Positions 32,336 through 34,418 of a DNA stretch of 34,418 bases are shown in pieces (the first letter of the stretch is position 1; every line of letters begins with the position of its first letter). The position numbers and the translations under genes are program-made. A model generated the notes under the pieces. That model did not search any database. It had not been told where the DNA came from and was given only the letters and a program-made list of their open reading frames with translations. The stretch comes from Nonomuraea rhizosphaerae (GTDB taxonomy: Bacteria; Actinomycetota; Actinomycetes; Streptosporangiales; Streptosporangiaceae): the NCBI RefSeq assembly GCF_019396405.1, contig NZ_JAHKRL010000317.1, positions 1 through 34,418 on the forward strand, read 5' to 3'.

Positions 32336-32977
32336 TCAGAGGCTCGGCGGCGAGTTCAGAAGTTCGCGGGCCAGAGCCTCGCCCCACCATCGCTCGACGC
32401 GGTCCGGCGTCCAGCCGCGTTCGACGGTGAACGTGGTGTAGACGTCGATGCTGCACAGGCCCGCGTAGATGTCGGCGGCGGCCGGCACGTCCAGGCCCGG
32501 GCGGAGGATGCCGTCCGGCCACGAGGAGAACACCGCCACGCGGGTCTCGTCGGCGCGGGCACGGCTGTCGCGGTAGAGGGCGGCCAGTTCCGGCTCCGTC
32601 CGGGCGGCTTCGCGCAGCGGCACGATGACGTCTCCGGCGTGTTCGAACAGCCGCCGGTCGAAGGCCGCCATCACGGCGAGCTGCCGTTCGGGCGTCGCCT
32701 CGGGTGCCTCCAGTTCGGCGAGTTGCCGAGAGGGGTCGGCGGACAGGCCGGCGGCGTCCACGAGTGCCCGGGTCAGCCCGGCCTTGTTGCCGTACACCGA
32801 GTAGACCGTCGGCACGGAGACTCCCGCCTCGCGCGCGACGTCGCGTACGGTCGTCGCCGTCCACCCTCGCGTCACGAAGAGCCGGCGCGCGGCCTGGGCG
32901 ATCTCGGCCCGGGTCTCCATCGCCTGCGCCGTGCGGCGGAGCGAGTCGTAGCGGCGCCGGGCCCCCTCTGCGCTCAT
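32336..32977 (-). CDS. TetR-family transcriptional regulator
   Basis: This is a 213-residue TetR repressor. The helix-turn-helix spans about 25-70: I-A-Q-A-A-R-R-L-F-V-T-R-G-W, then T-V-R-D-V-A-R-E-A-G-V-S-V-P-T-V-Y-S-V-Y-G-N-K-A-G-L. The all-helical C-terminal domain, where inducers bind in this family, fills the rest. It starts 21 bp after the stop of the membrane protein gene on the same strand, so the two probably form one operon with the membrane gene first. A 19-bp palindrome over the operon promoter (33680-33698) is its likely operator, giving autoregulation. The inducer is unknown. Confidence 0.92.
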   Translation of the reverse strand: MSAEGARRRYDSLRRTAQAMETRAEIAQAARRLFVTRGWTATTVRDVAREAGVSVPTVYSVYGNKAGLTRALVDAAGLSADPSRQLAELEAPEATPERQLAVMAAFDRRLFEHAGDVIVPLREAARTEPELAALYRDSRARADETRVAVFSSWPDGILRPGLDVPAAADIYAGLCSIDVYTTFTVERGWTPDRVERWWGEALARELLNSPPSL

Positions 32978-32998
32978 GACGTGTAAGCGTAGAGGAAG

Positions 32999-33649
32999 CT
33001 ATTGCAGCAGCAGGGAGACGCTGTAGGCGACGATCCAGGAGATCCAGCCCAGCCACCCGATCAGCCCGGCCGGCCCGAGGCGGTTGCCGCCTTCGACGTT
33101 GTACGGGGCGGCGAGTGAGGACAGGAAGAGCAGTGCGGCGCTGACGTATCCCAGCCATGCCTGCCAGACGGGAACGAGCCCGCCACTGACCCCGGCGACG
33201 GTGAAGCCGAGCAGCGCCATGGCCAGGAACACCTGGTTGAACCCGAACAGCACGTTGCTCATCCCCCACTGGCCCGCCATCGCGCCGCCTCCATGTCGGG
33301 CGGCGGTGGCCATGCCGAACCGGAGCGCCTCGACGCAGGTGAACGTCGCGTTCTGGAGCAGCACCCCGGCGAAGCCCACCAGCGCCCATGCCCCCTGATC
33401 GGGGCTGCCGCGCCACAGCACCGACAGCAGCCCGGCGGCGAAGAGCGTGAGGCCCAGCCACGTCACCGGTACGAGTACCGACGGCCTTTTCAGCGCGTTC
33501 GCGATCCCGTCGAACGAGTCGGTGGTCGCGTCCAGGCCCTTGCCCGATGTCGGCAGCGGGAGGCCGGAGCGGAGGTAGACGGCGTTGATGACGACACCTA
33601 CAAGCACGAACCCGATCCCGCCCAGCCCTGCCAGATCGATGAACTCCAT
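32999..33649 (-). CDS. Multi-pass membrane protein of unknown function
   Basis: This protein has 216 residues from ATG 33649, which has AGGAG five to six bases upstream. The frame is open to 33736, but that part crosses the promoter. About six or seven hydrophobic segments are visible, among them G-G-I-G-F-V-L-V-G-V-V-I-N-A-V, W-L-G-L-T-L-F-A-A-G-L-L, V-F-L-A-M-A-L-L-G-F-T-V-A and I-S-W-I-V-A-Y-S-V-S-L-L-L. I do not recognise a family. It is cotranscribed with a TetR regulator, which suggests a compound-responsive or stress-related role, but no substrate can be named. Confidence 0.8.
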   Translation of the reverse strand: MEFIDLAGLGGIGFVLVGVVINAVYLRSGLPLPTSGKGLDATTDSFDGIANALKRPSVLVPVTWLGLTLFAAGLLSVLWRGSPDQGAWALVGFAGVLLQNATFTCVEALRFGMATAARHGGGAMAGQWGMSNVLFGFNQVFLAMALLGFTVAGVSGGLVPVWQAWLGYVSAALLFLSSLAAPYNVEGGNRLGPAGLIGWLGWISWIVAYSVSLLLQ

Positions 33650-33679
33650 GCCGGCGCTCCTCTGTTTTGAGTTGACGCT

Positions 33680-33698
33680 CCTTATAATGAATATAAGG
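33680..33698. promoter_or_regulatory. Palindromic TetR-type operator
   Basis: CCTTATA-ATGAA-TATAAGG is a perfect 7-bp inverted repeat with a 5-bp centre, strikingly AT-rich for this genome. It overlaps the -10 box of the membrane protein/TetR operon. The TetR protein encoded in the same operon is the natural candidate to bind it. Confidence 0.75.
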
Positions 33699-33712
33699 CG
33701 CCTAAATCGCAA
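33684..33712 (-). promoter_or_regulatory. Promoter of the membrane protein/TetR operon
   Basis: On the minus strand TTGCGA (33712-33707) and CATTAT (33689-33684) are 17 bp apart. Transcription would start near 33677, about 28 bases before the ATG, leaving room for the AGGAG ribosome binding site. The -10 lies inside the palindrome, so bound repressor would block it. Confidence 0.6.
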
Positions 33713-34042
33713 CTCCTCCCGTCTGCAGGGGAACAAGGCCGTGTCCTGGGAGCGGGCGGGAAGGCGAGCCGCGTTCGCGGCGAAGCGGCTCCGGGACCTG
33801 ACCCATGCTCCGGCCGACAGGCCGACAGGCCGACCGCCGAACGTCTGGAGGAGGGCGTCCGGTAAAGGAGAGCGGCTGGTGGGACGCGGACGGCGGAAGG
33901 AAGGGACGTCCGGTCACCATGGACGACGAGCTCAGCGACCGGCTCGGGACGAGGGCCTGATCAGGAACGGCTCAGGGCCGCTCGTGAGCAGGGCCGTAGC
34001 TGTGATCTGGCCCGGTGGTGGGGGCCGGTGCTGAGCCGGCGA

Positions 34043-34418
34043 TCACGGGCGGGTGCGGCGTAGCCAGGCGTAGCAGGCCAGACCGATCAGGCACCACGCC
34101 AGCGAGATCGCGCCGAGCTGCGGAAGCTGTTCCACCAGCGCGGCGGAGTTCGCGGACCTCATCCAGCCGACCACCGGGATGCTCAGCCAGTACAGCGGTG
34201 AGGCGCTGAGCATCAGCATCAGCAGGTAGCCCAGCACCAGGGACAGGATCGAAAGGGCGGGCGAGGGCAGGACGGCGCGGCTGGTGAGCGCCCCGAGCGC
34301 GAGCCCGGCCAGGGCGGCGATGCCGTACAGCGCCAGTACGGCGAGGAACTCGCCGGTCGGCGGGACGGCGCTGACGCCGAGCGCCAGCCCCCAGCCCAGG
34401 GCCAGCGCGACGAGCGTC
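34043..34418 (-). CDS. C-terminal part of a membrane protein (partial)
   Basis: The frame is open from the window edge to the stop at 34043, giving the last 124 residues of a larger protein. At least three or four membrane helices are visible (for example F-L-A-V-L-A-L-Y-G-I-A-A-L-A-G-L-A and I-L-S-L-V-L-G-Y-L-L-M-L-M-L), and the end is basic (W-L-R-R-T-R-P). The pattern resembles C-terminal halves of ABC-2-type permeases in actinobacteria, but without the rest of the gene this is a guess. An in-frame GTG at 34237 would make a 64-residue protein that begins in the middle of a helix, so I prefer the longer reading. Confidence 0.65.
   Translation of the reverse strand, partial: TLVALALGWGLALGVSAVPPTGEFLAVLALYGIAALAGLALGALTSRAVLPSPALSILSLVLGYLLMLMLSASPLYWLSIPVVGWMRSANSAALVEQLPQLGAISLAWCLIGLACYAWLRRTRP

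Larger units (their letters stand above)
33650..34042. other. Spacer with the membrane protein promoter
   Basis: The left 65 bp hold the promoter and palindromic operator of the membrane protein/TetR operon. The rest contains only short imperfect repeats (GACAGGCC twice near 33820) and a weak stem GAGCCGC/GCGGCTC near 33766-33791. A plus frame open across most of it is Arg/Gly-rich with no ribosome binding site, and I do not accept it as a gene. Confidence 0.5.

Noticed and set aside
33585-34034. Plus-strand open frame right of the membrane protein
   Set aside because: Arg/Gly-rich, without ribosome binding site, and crosses the promoter and operator of the opposite-strand operon.

Overview
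The window comes from a very GC-rich actinobacterium. Codons end mostly in G or C, and GTG and TTG starts are common. The chromosomal gene order yifB/comM - dprA - xerC-like recombinase - M23 peptidase - rpsB - tsf - pyrH - frr - cdsA - rlmN is the conserved actinobacterial block. No whiG-like sigma factor lies between dprA and rpsB, and the protein sequences look like Streptosporangiales (a Nonomuraea/Streptosporangium-type organism); the genus is an inference.

Region 1 (1-10,971) is the right end of an integrated phage-like element, read mainly on the minus strand. A large serine integrase (9466-10971) sits at the attachment junction. A plus-strand repressor (8883-9512) diverges from a Cro-like gene (8575-8784). 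A tightly coupled early operon follows: a 48-aa ORF, a Cys/His zinc-binding protein, a 120-aa protein, a P4-family primase/SF3 helicase, a zinc ribbon protein, an XRE regulator and an excisionase-type HTH protein. Five small proteins lead to an 894-aa tail tape measure protein. No terminase, portal, capsid or major tail gene is visible between the replication and tail genes. A 91-bp nested palindrome inside the primase gene is a candidate replication origin.

Region 2 (10,992-16,523): the element has split yifB (comM), leaving only its AAA+ part here. It is followed by dprA with a large low-complexity insert, a 1.3-kb gene-free stretch, and a XerC-type tyrosine recombinase flanked by a 115-bp inverted repeat pair.

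Region 3 (16,524-24,124) holds a membrane-anchored M23 peptidase, a GNAT acetyltransferase, and a divergent MFS exporter/ArsR-type regulator pair. Three near-palindromic operators spaced exactly 22 bp apart cover the exporter promoter. The exporter has a 231-residue Pro/Ser/Thr-rich N-terminal extension built partly of 15-residue repeats.

Region 4 (24,125-32,100) is the translation and lipid block: rpsB, tsf, pyrH, frr, cdsA, a convergent SUFU-domain gene, and rlmN. Region 5 (32,336-34,418) holds a membrane protein/TetR operon with a clear palindromic operator over its promoter, and the 3' end of another membrane protein.

The most unusual genome-level feature is that almost every long spacer right of about 15 kb is filled with degenerate tandem repeats. 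Each spacer has its own unit length (13, about 15, 18, 19, 21, about 33-38 bp), and the stop codon of rlmN itself lies in a perfect 20-bp tandem duplication.
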